This document shows, piece after piece, positions 25,369 to 36,312 of a stretch of DNA of 64,000 nucleotides; position 1 is the stretch's first letter, and each line of letters starts with the position of its first letter. The translations under genes were made by a program, and so were the position numbers. The notes under the pieces are model-generated. The model worked only from the letters and a program-made list of their open reading frames with translations, searched no databases and had not been told where the DNA came from. Source of the DNA: Natrinema hispanicum (GTDB taxonomy: Archaea; Halobacteriota; Halobacteria; Halobacteriales; Natrialbaceae); assembly GCF_004217335.1 (NCBI RefSeq), contig NZ_SHMP01000004.1, forward strand, positions 682,001 to 746,000, in the 5' to 3' direction.

Positions 25369-27465
25369 TTAATCGTCGGCAGGTGCGCCATCGCTCGACG
25401 ACCCATCGCTGCCACACAACTGCCGCGCTCGCTCGAGAATACCTGACGCCTCGTCTGTCGAAACACTATCGCGGACCGAATGCGGCACGTTCGTATCCTT
25501 GCGTGATATCGTGGAGCAACTCGGCGTCTGGCGCATCTTCGCTGCGATAGGTTCGATAGAACTCCCAGTGAGTCAGCGCACCCTGTTTATCGATTCGTGC
25601 CGCCAGTGCCTGGCGAACGGCTGCATAGCTCGTTCGTGCCGCGTCAGTCAGGCCGTCCGCTTGTGAAGCTGCTCGTGGGCTCGTTCGAGTAGTGGTGTGA
25701 CGGTGTCAGGCTGACGGATCCGATGACTTCTCAGTGGCGGTTGTCCCGTCCAATGTAGACTGTCGGTCATCTGCCGGTCCGCCCGATGAAATCTCTGACG
25801 TGGAGCGACGGTACCACCAGAAACCAAGACCGGCTGCGATCACTACGAGGAAGCCGCCAGCGAGCCAAACAGATGTCGGTAGCTGTGTTCCCGTCTCGCC
25901 GATCACAACGACCGTTTCAGCGGTCGCTGATGCGAGATTGGAGCCACTTCCCTCGTAGACCGCAGCAACCGTCACATCGCTCCCGGTAACTGAATCCGGA
26001 ACGGAAACCGTCTCGCCAAACGACCCGCCCTCCCCAGTCGTGACGGTACCGACAGATGTTCCATCAACTCGAAGCTGTACGATCTCGCCTGCGACCCCGT
26101 CGCTACTAACAGTGCTGAGCGTCCCGTTGACCGTGATCTCTTGATTGCCAGTCGACTCCCCTTCGATCGAAAGCTTGCTTTCGGTCTCGCGGACGGTCAC
26201 AGTCGTTGTGTTGGTCGTCGCGGCGAGGGCCTGATCATCGAACGGCAGTCGGACGCCTAGTTCAGCCTCTCCATCGGGGACGGACGCTGGAACCGTTCCC
26301 ATCCCGCTGAACTCGCTATCCGTGACGGTGGCTGTCCCGATCTGCTCCCCTTCGAGGACCACAGCAAGAGTGATCCCGTCGACAGGGGTTCCATCGACTG
26401 CCAACTCTCCGGCGACGGCTGCCTCATCGTTGTACGACACCTCACGACTAACCTCGCTCAGTGAGACAGGTCGGTTCGGCCTGCTCGATCGAGACACTGA
26501 CGTTAGCTTCGTCGCCCAGGTACACTGATTGTGTCTTAGGCACGTACTGGACGGCGAGTTCGTCGGTCGATAGTTGTTCGTCGATCGGACGATACTCGAG
26601 CAGTGAATGCGCCCGCTGAATCCGTTGTGACCCACTTGGTGTGGTTTCCGACATCGAGTCTGATTTCCTCGTTCGCAATTGGAGTCCCGCCAGCTGTCCG
26701 TAGTTCGCCCGTCGCGACCAGTGGTTCAAGGAACGAGATCGTCTCACGTTCGGATGTCAGCGTCAGCTCTGTTTTCTCAAACGACTGTTCGCGAACGGCT
26801 GCCTGTTCGGTCTGGATCGTTTCAGTAACGTTCTCGATCGCCGTGTCTGCCTCCGAAAGGTCGGCATTCGTCTGGTTCTCGATCTTGTCGTAACTCTCAC
26901 GAACTGAGCCACTGAGGGAATCAATCTCGTTGGCAAGTGTCTCGAGTTCACGTGCGCGCTCACGTGCACGTTCCTCATCACCCGCCTCACGGGCTGCTTC
27001 GTACTCGTCTTTCGTCTCTCGATATTCCTGAACGGTGTCGGATAGCCGAGACTGCTTTTCGCCGGCTTCTTCGAATTCGTCTTCCTGACTCTCGCCGTTG
27101 GTCTCTCCCGCGACATCGACGTACTGTCCCAGTCGTTCGCGATATTCCTCACCGACATAGTCTTTCGCGAGTTCGTATTCTCCCTCGCTCAGTTGGATCG
27201 CACTCTCGCCAAGCTGCGTCGACAGACGATCTGATAGCCACCCTTCGACGCTGTTGAGGTCACCGTCTTCGGAGTAGTTGTCGGGATTCCGATGTGGGGT
27301 TGTCTCGTTTTGCACCCTGTCGGTGTCGTTTTGCTGGACCGCGACACGATAGACGGCATCACCGTCCGCCGCACTCGCCGGGTTCGCTACGGCAATTCCA
27401 CTGGTAACCGTCATTAAGATGATCAAGAGGGCGAAGACGAGCGAACGGCCACCGACAGTATTCAC
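25369..27465 (-). CDS. DUF4129-type membrane protein with extracellular Ig-like repeats (frame-disrupted)
   Basis: I start at GTG 27463-27465, which begins the signal sequence VNTVGGRSLVFALLIILMTV. Then a long helical, charged region (EYRETKDEYEAAREAGDEER), Ig-like repeats (ITVNGTLSTVSSDGVAGEIV), one C-terminal helix (SVWLAGGFLVVIAAGLGFWW) and a cytosolic DUF4129-like tail, ALTHWEFYRTYRSEDAPDAE. Frame changes occur near 26590, 26460, 25710-25660 and 25440. DUF4129 domains accompany MoxR/DUF58 systems, consistent with the divergent DUF58 gene. The stop is at 25369-25371. Confidence 0.6.
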
Positions 27466-27643
27466 ATCTGAGGAATTTTCAGTGCACCCAAATAAGGTAT
27501 TCTCTCGAGCGGCGACACTCGCCACAACCGACTGGACTGTCCACGCATCGGGATACACCTATCTCCGCCTGCACCTCGATTCCGGATCGTCTCGTCTGCT
27601 GGTAATCAATACTTTGAACACGGTCACGGAAATCTGTCAAGAC

Positions 27644-29200
27644 ATGTACCCCACGCGCCAGGGATGGACGGTCGCCGCACTCGCCGTTGTGCTTGCCGTC
27701 CTTGCAGTAGTGTTTGCACGTCCGCTCGTGCTTGTTGGGTCGGCCCTCATCGGCGCGTGGCTACTGGCCCACCAGTATCGCTTCACCCGTGACCTCGAGC
27801 GAACAGTGGAGTCGCTGTCGGTCGTTCAGTCTCCAACCCGTACGGCCGTCCAAACGGGAGACGAGACCCCAGTCACGCTCACCGCGACGCGAGAAGCCAA
27901 AACGGAACTGACACTCGAAGTCTCTGCTGGACTACCGGTCGCAGCGACTGCGACTAGACCGTTTGTGCTTTCACTTGAACCAGCCATCGAACAGGCAAAC
28001 CGAACACGGACGGTCACTTGGCCCGTCGCTGGTCGTCACACGTTCGACAAAATAACCGTGACAGCGACGGATGGGTTGTTCCGAGAGACGATTACGGCTG
28101 GTTCAACGCCGACAGTGACCGTCGAACCCCCCAGTCCCCGGTCAATTCACGTCGGTGAGGGAGGTGACCGGATTGCCGCGTCGTACGGGTCCCACGAGTC
28201 TAGACGAACCGGCACAGGAATCGAACCGGCTGAACTCCGCGAGTACCTCCCTGGCGATACAGGGAGACGGATCGACTGGAAGGCGACGGCACGGCACACA
28301 ACGCCGTACGTCCGCGAGTACGAGGCCGAGAGTGACCGCCGGACCCTGCTGGCCGTCGACCACCGTAGCTCACTCGCAATGGGTTCAGAGGGCGAAACAA
28401 AACTTGAAGCCCTCCGCGAGGTGGCCCTCGTCATCGCAGGAAACACTCGTCGACTTAACAACCCACTCGGGTTCGTGACGGTTGGCGATGGTGGAATCAC
28501 TAACTATCGGGGAATAGCATCGTCGACCGTCAATTACAGGCCAATCCGCCGTCAACTGCTCTCTCTCGAGCCGACGATAGCGGCGGACACGCCCATCTCT
28601 AACCAAATGGGTACCACGACGATGAACAGCACAGAAACGAACTCGAATGAATTGAGCGCAGTCAGCGATCCTCAAGCACCCAATTGAGAACGGTCAGAGC
28701 GGGCGAAAACAACGTTCCGCTTCTGCGACGGAACACCACTCCCACGGACGCCCAGCGGTCGTTATCCGATCTTGAAGGAACAGATGAAGATGACGCGTTT
28801 GGACGGACACTGCGTCCATTCTATTCTGGTCAACAGAGATACCGGGAACGGATCGCCGAGGATCCACTATACGGAGCAGTCCACAGGGGTGTGACGGACG
28901 CACGGGGCTCGATCTGGACCGTCATCTGTACTGATGATTCACGGCCAGCAGAACTCCGCGAGACGGTCTCGCTCGCACGGCAAGGCGGAAACGAGGTCTT
29001 GGTTCTGCTCGCACCGTCGGTACTCTACGAACCGGGTGGGCTGGCGGATATCGAGCAAGCTTATGACCGCTACGTCGAATTCGAGGAATTCCGGCGAGAA
29101 CTCGCCCGGATCGATAACGTGACCGCCCTCGAGGTCGGGCCAACCGACCGGCTATCGGCCTGTCATTGAAGCAGGCCGCTCGAGAGGTGGTCATGCGTGA
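27644..29200 (+). CDS. DUF58 protein of the MoxR system (frame-disrupted)
   Basis: ATG 27644 (MYPTRQGWTVAALAVVLAVL) begins two membrane helices, followed by an extracellular beta-sandwich and the DUF58 signature GIEPAELREYLPGDTGRRID with WKATARH near residue 225. The von Willebrand-like domain continues (RTLLAVDHRSSLAMGSEGET). The frame shifts near 28680 and again near 29160, ending GGHA and TGA at 29198-29200, which overlaps the next gene as ATGCGTGA. DUF58 proteins act with MoxR ATPases in envelope or complex-assembly functions that remain poorly defined. Confidence 0.75.
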
Positions 29201-29786
29201 GCGCCCGAATCGATGCAGGTCCCGGCCTGCGACCGGCCGCGAACTGGTCAACTCGTCATCTCTCTCGCTGCTGATAGTCGTTGCGTTCGGTGCCGTCGCT
29301 GGCCCACTTGGCGCGCTTGCAGGGATTGCGACGGCACTCGTTGGCTACCTGTTTGGGATACCATACGCGCTTGCAGCCGGTCACGTTGCACTCGTTGCAT
29401 CCTTCCCGGACGGAATCGATCCACTCCCGTTCATCATCGTCGAAGTCACATTCATTGCCGTTCTCCTTTCGCCAGTTCCTTGGACTGAGAGCCCAGGTCG
29501 CATCACGCTCGTCGCGATCACGAGTACACTGACACTGGCAGGCGCTGCGTGGCTTATCGTCGACTCGCAGTCGCTCTATCTGGCCGCCACAACGGTGATC
29601 GTTCTCCTCGCGATCGCTTCATACGGCCTTCACCGACTCGAGCTTGTTCGGCTCGGACTGGTTCCAGACCGCGAGGACGGAAAGCAGGCACACCAGACCA
29701 ATACTGATCAAACCGACGAATCAACCACCGATACAGATACCGATACGACTGCCAAACCGACGACTGAACCCACCACTGACATATGA
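29193..29786 (+). CDS. DUF7519-like membrane protein
   Basis: Starts at ATG 29193, overlapping the DUF58 stop by eight bases. Of 197 residues, the first 140 form five to six hydrophobic helices (LSLLIVVAFGAVAGPLGALA, ALVGYLFGIPYALAAGHVAL), and the tail is a Thr/Asp-rich cytosolic stretch. Proteins of this size and position follow DUF58 in haloarchaeal MoxR loci. Its stop overlaps the next start (ATGA at 29783). Function unknown. Confidence 0.7.
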   Translation: MRERPNRCRSRPATGRELVNSSSLSLLIVVAFGAVAGPLGALAGIATALVGYLFGIPYALAAGHVALVASFPDGIDPLPFIIVEVTFIAVLLSPVPWTESPGRITLVAITSTLTLAGAAWLIVDSQSLYLAATTVIVLLAIASYGLHRLELVRLGLVPDREDGKQAHQTNTDQTDESTTDTDTDTTAKPTTEPTTDI

Positions 29787-30721
29787 GTACGACTGATGTT
29801 GATCTGGACGAGACGACGACCGACTTGGACGCTGACCGAGCAGACGGGCAGGACGATGACCGACTCGAACTCGCGGCACGGACAGAACTTCTAGAGGCGG
29901 AAAACGAGCGGTTGCGTGCCGAGTATGCTCGCGCCAAGCAATCGCAATACCGTCGCACTGCAGCGGGACTAGCCCTCGTTGGTACCTGTGCGGCCCTCGC
30001 CGCAGTCCTCTTCCCTGATGGCCGGGAAGTGCTCTTCGCACTCGCTTCGGTGGGTCTGTTTGGCGGAGTACTTACCTACTACCTGACGCCTGGGACGTTT
30101 GTCGCTGCAGATGTCGGTGAACGGATCTATGCTGCGATGGCAGCCAACGAGGCCGCAATCGCCAGTGAACTCGGCCTGAGCGACGATCGCGTCTACCTCC
30201 CGACTGACGACGCTTCGGGTGCGCGCCTATACGTCCCCCAGCAGACGACCGGCGAACTGCCCACGCTGGATGATCTCGAAGGACCAATCTTGACTAATCC
30301 TGAGCACCGTGGACTTGTTCTTGAGCCCACCGGAGCAACGCTGCTCGAAGACTTCGAGCGTGCACTGACCGACGACCTCGCGACTGCGCCGGCACCGCTT
30401 GCAACCCAGCTCGCTGACGGCCTCGTCGAGCAGTTCGAACTCACAGGCAGTGCCGAGCCAGATGTAGATGTAGCCTCGAACCGCATCACCGTCGCCATCG
30501 ACGATAGCGCGTTCGGCGATCTTGACCGCTTTGACCATCCGATCGTCTCATTTCTCGCGGTTGGATTCGTAACTGGGCTCGAGCGGCCAATCCGACTCGA
30601 GGTCACACCAGCCAACGAGCGATCGGACTGGCTGGTCACCTGTCGGTGGGAAGATATCGACGACGAGGGCAACACAAAAGACGACTCCAGTAATGAGAGA
30701 GGGGGCGTCGGATCAGAATGA
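29783..30721 (+). CDS. Coiled-coil membrane protein of the DUF58 operon
   Basis: 312 residues: an acidic N-terminus, a coiled coil (LELAARTELLEAENERLRAE), two membrane helices (TAAGLALVGTCAALAAVLFP and ALASVGLFGGVLTYYLTPGT), then a soluble domain of about 190 residues with GERIYAAMAANEAAIASELG and LVLEPTGATLLEDFERALTD. I recall this type in haloarchaeal DUF58/MoxR loci without a described function. Intact frame, overlapping the preceding gene, so the DUF58 operon has three translationally coupled genes. Confidence 0.7.
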   Translation: MSTTDVDLDETTTDLDADRADGQDDDRLELAARTELLEAENERLRAEYARAKQSQYRRTAAGLALVGTCAALAAVLFPDGREVLFALASVGLFGGVLTYYLTPGTFVAADVGERIYAAMAANEAAIASELGLSDDRVYLPTDDASGARLYVPQQTTGELPTLDDLEGPILTNPEHRGLVLEPTGATLLEDFERALTDDLATAPAPLATQLADGLVEQFELTGSAEPDVDVASNRITVAIDDSAFGDLDRFDHPIVSFLAVGFVTGLERPIRLEVTPANERSDWLVTCRWEDIDDEGNTKDDSSNERGGVGSE

Positions 30722-30822
30722 TTCTACGCTAAGTTTGACCTCGAGGCGAGACTACGGGAACTCGGGTCAACCGCTTCGGGTCACGCCTCGTGGCATCCGC
30801 TCGAAACGCTTTGAATGAGCGG

Positions 30823-31044
30823 CTATCGCCAGTTTTCGAGGGAGAGCGCGTCGTCGGCGTTGATCGTAATCCATTGGGTCGGCACGTCGCCGTCCGGGTC
30901 ACGAGGTACAAACGCGAGGTCGTCGGGCCGGGTCTCGTGTTCAACGACGAAATGATCGATATCGTCACGGCGCTGGTTTGCGTGTGGGGCGGTGAAGTGT
31001 ATCGTGGGGTCAGTCTTCCACTGGAAGGGGTCAGTATTAGTCAT
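30823..31044 (-). CDS. Small DUF7511-like protein
   Basis: A 73-residue acidic protein, MTNTDPFQWKTDPTIHFTAP, then FVVEHETRPDDLAFVPRDPD and PTQWITINADDALSLENWR. The pattern of DDLAFVPRD, PTxWITI and a final acidic helix resembles the haloarchaeal DUF7511 group. It sits convergently between the DUF58 operon and the MoxR operon. The domain number is from memory. Confidence 0.55.
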   Translation of the reverse strand: MTNTDPFQWKTDPTIHFTAPHANQRRDDIDHFVVEHETRPDDLAFVPRDPDGDVPTQWITINADDALSLENWR

Positions 31045-31504
31045 TGGTGGAGGGCTGCTGAGTCTTGCTTGCGTTCGGTATCGTACTCGAGTTAGTGGAT
31101 TGCTTCCTCAATGTCCTGCGTGGCGTCAGTCATACTTGCCTTGCTTGCTGACCTTCGTGTGTGAGTCGTTGCTTCCCATTGAGGTGGGCAGAGGTCTTCG
31201 GGACTGAAATCCCAAGCGGTGATTTTCGAGGTCAGCATATCGTCGGTCGTCGGACCGCGAATTCTGCGGCCCTTGAGAGTGGTCTATACGACCTCGAGGC
31301 CAACGTTGCCTACCAAATAGTGTTTCGATTTCGATGACTGCGAGGTCACGCTCACAGAATACGTCTCGAGTTGATCGGCGTCGTACCACCACTTCCCGGA
31401 GAACTAGAACACGAACCTATGTTCCGTGCGGCCGCGATCGCCGACGAGGAACTGTGACTAATCGAGCTCGTCGGGGACGTTGCCACCGTGGAGTGAGGAG
31501 AAAC
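31045..31504. other. Region without a supportable gene
   Basis: The minus strand reads gene-like stretches (KWWYDADQLETYSVSVTSQS near 31385-31330; KITAWDFSPEDLCPPQW near 31230-31180), but stops interrupt them and no start is present. Possibly the relic of a small haloarchaeal protein. No RNA gene seen. Confidence 0.3.
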
Positions 31505-32546
31505 TCACTCGAGAATCTTCTCGTCGCTGTCGCTCGCTGCGGCCGATTCGAATGCCTGCTTTGTATCGGCACCTGGCGGCTCGACCGTGTCGACGATCTC
31601 CGCGACGATGGCTTCAGGGGTCAACATCGCTCAGATCGGCGCTGGTGCTCAACACGAGCCGATGACGCAGTACCGGTTCAGCCATCGTCTTCACGTCATC
31701 AGGAATGGCGTAGTCACGGCCACGGATCGCGGCACGCGCCTTGGCACCGTTGAGAAACGCCAGCGTCGCGCGCGGTGAAGCACCGTGTTCGACATCGGCA
31801 TGCGATCGCGTCGCGGCGACGAGATCGAGCACGTACTCTTTGACAGCGGGTGCGACGTGGACTGCTTGAACGGTCTGGCGCGCATCGATGACCTTCTCTG
31901 GCTCGATGACTTGTTCGACATCGTCAGGGCCGAGCTTCCGGATCATCGTCAAACCGGTCGAGTAACTCTCCGTTCGTCTGTTCGGTCCGGCAGATCGAGC
32001 GTCAGCTTAAATTGGAAGCGGTCTCGCTGGGCTTCTGGGAGCTGGAATACCCCCTCAGACTCAATCGGGTTTTGGGTCGCGACAACCATGAACGGATCCG
32101 GCAACGAAAGCGTCTCACCCTTCGATGGTCACACGCCGTTCTTCCATCGCCTCGAGCAACGCGCTCTGGGTCTTCGGCGTTGCGCGATTGATTTCGTCAG
32201 CAACCACGAGGTTTGCGAAGACGGGACCGCGCTGGAGTTCGAACGTTCCCGCTCCCTGTCGATAGATGTGCGTGCCCGTGATGTCGGCCGGGAGGGTGTC
32301 GGGAGTCATCTGGACCCGGTTGTATTCCAGGCCAGTCGTCCGCGCGAAAAGGTTCGCGAGCGTCGTCTTGGCGATACCTGGAACCCCTTCAATCAGGAGA
32401 TGCCCACGGGTCAGTAACGCGACCGTCAAATACTCGACTGCCTCGTCGTTTCCGATGAGAACGCGGTCGATCTCGCTGCGAAGCGAATCATAGATGGCTT
32501 CGGGATCGCCGCTCGTCCCGTCGGCCAAATCAGTGGTACCGCTCAT
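31505..32546 (-). CDS. MoxR family AAA+ ATPase (frame-disrupted)
   Basis: The N-terminal piece has IYDSLRSEIDRVLIGNDEAV, Walker A GVPGIAKTTLAN, VQMTPDTLPADITGTHIY, Walker B LVVADEINRA and sensor/lid TPKTQSALLEAMEERRVTIE, the MoxR signature. It continues in other frames: DPFMVVATQNPIESEGVFQL, PEAQRDRFQFKL, then EYVLDLVAATRSHADVEHGA, GASPRATLAFLNGAKARAAI and YAIPDDVKTMAEPVLRHRLV. Breaks are at 32108 (one G too many in a GGG), near 31975, 31945 and 31620. MoxR ATPases are chaperone-like partners of DUF58 and VWA proteins. The start overlaps the DUF4350 stop (ATGA). Confidence 0.8.
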
Positions 32547-33655
32547 TCGTCTGTCTCATCTTCCGAACGGGGATGGTTAAGCGCTGTTATCATACGTTGG
32601 ATTTGCTCCTCATCCCAGTCGGGATGCTGTCTGCGGAGGAACTCGGCGCGTTCGGAATCAGAGAGTCCAGGACCAATTGTCCCGTCATTGCGATTCCCGG
32701 CGGGCTGGAAGCGCGCTGGCAGCCGGGACTGCAAGGCCTCGCGTGCAGACTTGACCCGAATCTGAGAGAGCACTGCAACAAATCCGATGCCAATGGTACC
32801 AACGAGCAGCTGTAACAATGGTGAGCCCCGGATCACCAGCATCGCAGCGGCCAGCGGAGGGACCCCGGAACCGTGCGAGCGGTCGAAGATCACATGATCG
32901 GCATCAGCATACAATCCGCGAACGAACGCGACGTTGTCCGGCTCACTGTACATCGCGTTGATCGTAATACTCGGGTCACCGACGACGACCACCTTCCCCT
33001 CGCTAACATTTTCCACTGTGGCGACTGGGTATGATTGGAGTTCATCCTGTTCGTCCAACTCGTTATCCTCAGGACCGAGGTATGCGAAGTCGCTGGTCGC
33101 TACCAGCACTGTTGCGTTTCCTGGTTCGACTGCAGTTCCATAGTTGAGCAGTCAGCTGGTCAACACCAGACGTGAGCGTGTGATTCTCGACACTTCCGTC
33201 GCGACGGGCATTGTTGGCCCACGGAAGTGGTTACGTTCGTCCCGAACAAGTTGTCCATCCACACGTGCTTCAGCACCGACATCGGCTAGCAGTTCGTTTC
33301 CTGGCTCGCCGAAGTTCTCGAGGACGACGAGCGTACCACCCTCATCGACGAACTCTCTGATCCGTTCAGCATCCTCTCCCTCGTAGGGTTCATCTGGCGC
33401 GATGATGAACGCGACCGTCTCGTTGGCCGGCAGTTCATCGTACTGGGCGGTGTCACTCAATAGATGGCTCTCGACTGTGGGGTCATCTTCAGCATCCTGC
33501 CGGAAGTCAGACGATCCATCCCAAGAGGGATTGTATGGACCGAATGCAGTCGACGATGTCGCAGCCACAGTACCTAGCGTGACGAGTACGGTGACGGTGA
33601 GTGCGAGCAATAGGATTCGCGGCCAGTCGATTCTGCCGTCGCCAAGCCAGCTCAT
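32543..33655 (-). CDS. DUF4350 domain membrane protein (one frame break)
   Basis: I start at ATG 33653-33655 (MSWLGDGRIDWPRILLLALT), the first helix. The extracellular domain has DTAQYDELPANETVAFIIAP, DEPYEGEDAERIREFVDEGG and TLVVLENFGEPGNELLADVG, the GATase-like DUF4350 fold, then SEPDNVAFVRGLYADADHVI, a second helix (PLLQLLVGTIGIGFVAVLSQ) and a cytosolic tail. The frame shifts once near 33150. This family sits with MoxR and DUF58 in haloarchaea. Stop overlaps the MoxR start. Confidence 0.75.
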
Positions 33656-33701
33656 CGAATCACCTTCATGACTCGAGTGAGGCAGAGTACATGATTGGAA
33701 T

Positions 33702-33983
33702 TCATACTGGGACCACCTCCGGTGGCAGAATTTCGAGAATCCGTCGCACGACGATGACTGCGAAACCTGCGAGGCCAAGCAGAATAAGCCAACGAAGGCG
33801 GCGTCGCCATGTCGGTGTGACGTTGAATGGGGCCGTCAGTTCCGTGATGACCAGGAAGCCGATCAGTGAAAGAACGAAAACCAACTCGTAGGACAGCGCG
33901 TTCAACAGTGTGAGCACGAGGACTGTCGCGATCATCCATGCGACCTGTCCATGTACAAACCGCATTCTGCGCTGAGTTGGCAT
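33702..33983 (-). CDS. Small membrane protein of the MoxR operon (DUF7520-like)
   Basis: A 93-residue protein with three hydrophobic helices (WMIATVLVLTLLNALSYELV, FVLSLIGFLVITELTAPFNV and LRWLILLGLAGFAVIVVRRI) and basic loops. It leads the DUF4350-MoxR operon, 46 bases upstream of the DUF4350 start. A small membrane protein at this place is usual in haloarchaeal MoxR loci; the DUF number is recalled and not verified. Confidence 0.6.
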   Translation of the reverse strand: MPTQRRMRFVHGQVAWMIATVLVLTLLNALSYELVFVLSLIGFLVITELTAPFNVTPTWRRRLRWLILLGLAGFAVIVVRRILEILPPEVVPV

Positions 33984-34159
33984 CTAGTAGTCAAGTACGA
34001 ACCCCTCAAGGTACCTAAACGTAGCGCACTGTCATCGTGGGCTTAATTAACACACAGTCCACTTAATATGGTCTGTCTCTTCTTGCTGCCGTCTCCGATG
34101 ACATCGTACGGGAGTGGGGTTATGGATCCATGTTCAAGGCAGAGAAATGACCATCGATA

Positions 34160-34338
34160 CTGTGGACAACTGTCGTCTTCGGACACTCCTTCCGAGACCG
34201 TCCTCAGTGATGACTGCCGAAGACTGCTCGAGAGGTCCACTCATAGCTAACCAACCACCTAACCAACCGCTTGCGTGATGTGTGGGTGTGCTATCCTGAG
34301 GGATATATCCTCTCTCGAGGGTGTGTTCGACCTACTGT
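34160..34338. repeat. Conserved 3' non-coding tail of cassette copy B
   Basis: Counterpart of 4971-5148. CCAACCACCTAACCAACCGC (34250-34269) contains two AACCAACC units where copy A has one and a variant. Similarity starts at about 34160 and runs into the coiled-coil stop at 34339. Confidence 0.55.
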
Positions 34339-35043
34339 CTACGGGTGACCGTGGACGCCAGCTGTCTCCGGAGCCTGTTTAGCTCCACTCATATTCGACA
34401 TCTCACCCGGAATCTCTGCATCGGTGGGAATGATGAGCCGACGTTCGGTGTACTCGAGACCGTTCTTGCGTTCGGTCTGCTTACGGATCGCAACACGATG
34501 GTTCGAGAGATCGAGCACGGCGTCGATCGTTCGTGAGACCAATTTCTTCGCGTAGGTCTCACTTGTTCCTGGTTCCTGTCGGCGGATCCAGTGTTTCATA
34601 TCACTTGCCTTGAGGTACTCTTTGACTCCTTTGCATCCGGACTCCCAGGGGTTGTCACCGACGCTCGAGTCAGTTCTTGCTCTCCAGAGCTTTGCAGCGA
34701 GCTGTGTCGGAAGAGCATTCGCCGTCGAACGAAGCATTTCCTCGTCCATCCGCGCAAGTTGTTGGATCGGCAGCAGGTCACCATGGGCGAGTGCGACGCT
34801 ACCACCACGCTCGAGTGGATCGTCTGACTCAGGGAGCCGATAATAGCTGTGGCCGTCGTCTTTTGCGATCCGCTCGAGTCGATCATCGTCGACGTCCACT
34901 TCACAGGCGGTCGAGGCGGATGCCCCGAGGCTTGACCTCGGGGAGGAAGCCGACACGTGGGAATCAACCCACGCAAAAAAGACAGCCCGACTCCCCCACG
35001 AAACACAGATCTTTATTAGGCAACACCCAATAATGTGAAGTAG

Positions 35044-36312
35044 ATGGTGGACGACGCTCCGCGCCGCACAGTACCTATCAAACTCAACATGCCTAGCGAC
35101 TGCGAAGCAGACTTCCACCACACCAAAGACCAGTTCCTCAACTGTGCCAATCAGACGAGTGACTGGGCGTGGCGCTACGATGACTACTGTATCACGTCGA
35201 AAGCCAAAGCTGAGAAAGCACTCTACGACGACCTCAAGGCAGAACACGACCTCACAGCCAACCTCGTCCAGAAAGGCATTCGGCGTGCCATCGAAGCCGT
35301 CGATGCAGGCGTCGAGAAGTTGAAGAAGGGAGAGAAGACGAGTCAACCCGTGTTTGACTCGTGGAGCGTAGTGTACGACAAACGCTCCGCGACGTTCAAC
35401 GCTGACCACGCGACACTCTCCACTGTCAACGGAAGAGTCAAAGTCGACTACGTGTTGCCACGTGAAGACGAGCGGGAAGAGACACCGTTCGGAAGGTACT
35501 ATGAGAGCGACGAGTGGGATGCCTCAAGTGCGACACTCCAGTATGATGAACACAGTGAGGACTTCTACCTGCACGTTACGCTGAAGAATCCCAACTACAA
35601 GGTTGACGGAATAGAACGCCAAGAAGCCACGTCACGTGAAGAGGGTATCGAGAACGGAGTGGTTCTCGGTGTTGACCTGAACGTGACTGGCGCGTTCGCC
35701 GTCACAAGCACTGGAAAATTCATCGGCAGTGCGGATTACCTCACTCACAAACGCAGCGAGTTCGAGAAACGCCGAGGTCGCCTGCAACAGACAGGCACGC
35801 GTTCATCCCACTTGACGATCCAACGTATTGGGAGTCGGTTCTCAGACTGGTCGTTGGACTGGCTCCATAACCGCGTGAACGAGTTACTCGAAGAAGCAGA
35901 GCGAGTCACTGCTGATGGTGTAATCTTCGAGAACCTGAAACACATCCGTGAGAACATTGCTAACGGGTCAAAGTTTCAGCAGTGGGCCTATGCGAAGTTC
36001 GTGGAAATCGCGGAGTACAAGGTTGAAGACCGCGACTTATTCGTGGATTTCGTGAGTCCAGCGTACACGTCGCAGCGGTGTTCTTGTTGTGGGTTTACCC
36101 ACGAGGATAACCGCGATGATAAGACGTTTGCGTGTCAGAAGTGTGGGTATGAGGTGAACGCGGATTATAACGCGGCGAAGAATATCGCCGTCCGATATTG
36201 CGGATATATCCATCGCGGGCAGAAGTCTCGTGGTGGATGGGCTGGGTGTCAATCAGCCCTGAAGTCAGGGACGTTGACCGTGAATGGCGAGTTCAATGCC
36301 TCCGCTGTATAG
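35044..36312 (+). CDS. tnpB: TnpB RNA-guided nuclease, catalytic residues intact
   Basis: 422 residues: N-terminal MVDDAPRRTVPIKLNMPSDC, wedge/REC region, RuvC-I VVLGVDLNVTG near residue 210, RuvC-II GVIFENLKHIR near 300, zinc ribbon QRCSCCGFTHEDN...CQKCG near 343-372, and RuvC-III VNADYNAAKNIAV near 375. The D-E-D triad is complete, unlike the TnpB at 11075. The protein ends SALKSGTLTVNGEF. TnpB cuts target DNA guided by an RNA from the element's right end, favouring retention of the element after excision. Start at ATG 35044, about 140 bases inside the left end. Confidence 0.9.
   Translation: MVDDAPRRTVPIKLNMPSDCEADFHHTKDQFLNCANQTSDWAWRYDDYCITSKAKAEKALYDDLKAEHDLTANLVQKGIRRAIEAVDAGVEKLKKGEKTSQPVFDSWSVVYDKRSATFNADHATLSTVNGRVKVDYVLPREDEREETPFGRYYESDEWDASSATLQYDEHSEDFYLHVTLKNPNYKVDGIERQEATSREEGIENGVVLGVDLNVTGAFAVTSTGKFIGSADYLTHKRSEFEKRRGRLQQTGTRSSHLTIQRIGSRFSDWSLDWLHNRVNELLEEAERVTADGVIFENLKHIRENIANGSKFQQWAYAKFVEIAEYKVEDRDLFVDFVSPAYTSQRCSCCGFTHEDNRDDKTFACQKCGYEVNADYNAAKNIAVRYCGYIHRGQKSRGGWAGCQSALKSGTLTVNGEFNASAV

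Noticed and set aside
34339..35409. Reading the 356-codon minus-strand frame as one protein
   Set aside because: Its first half is antisense to tnpB; only the part below 34905 matches the coiled-coil protein of copy A.
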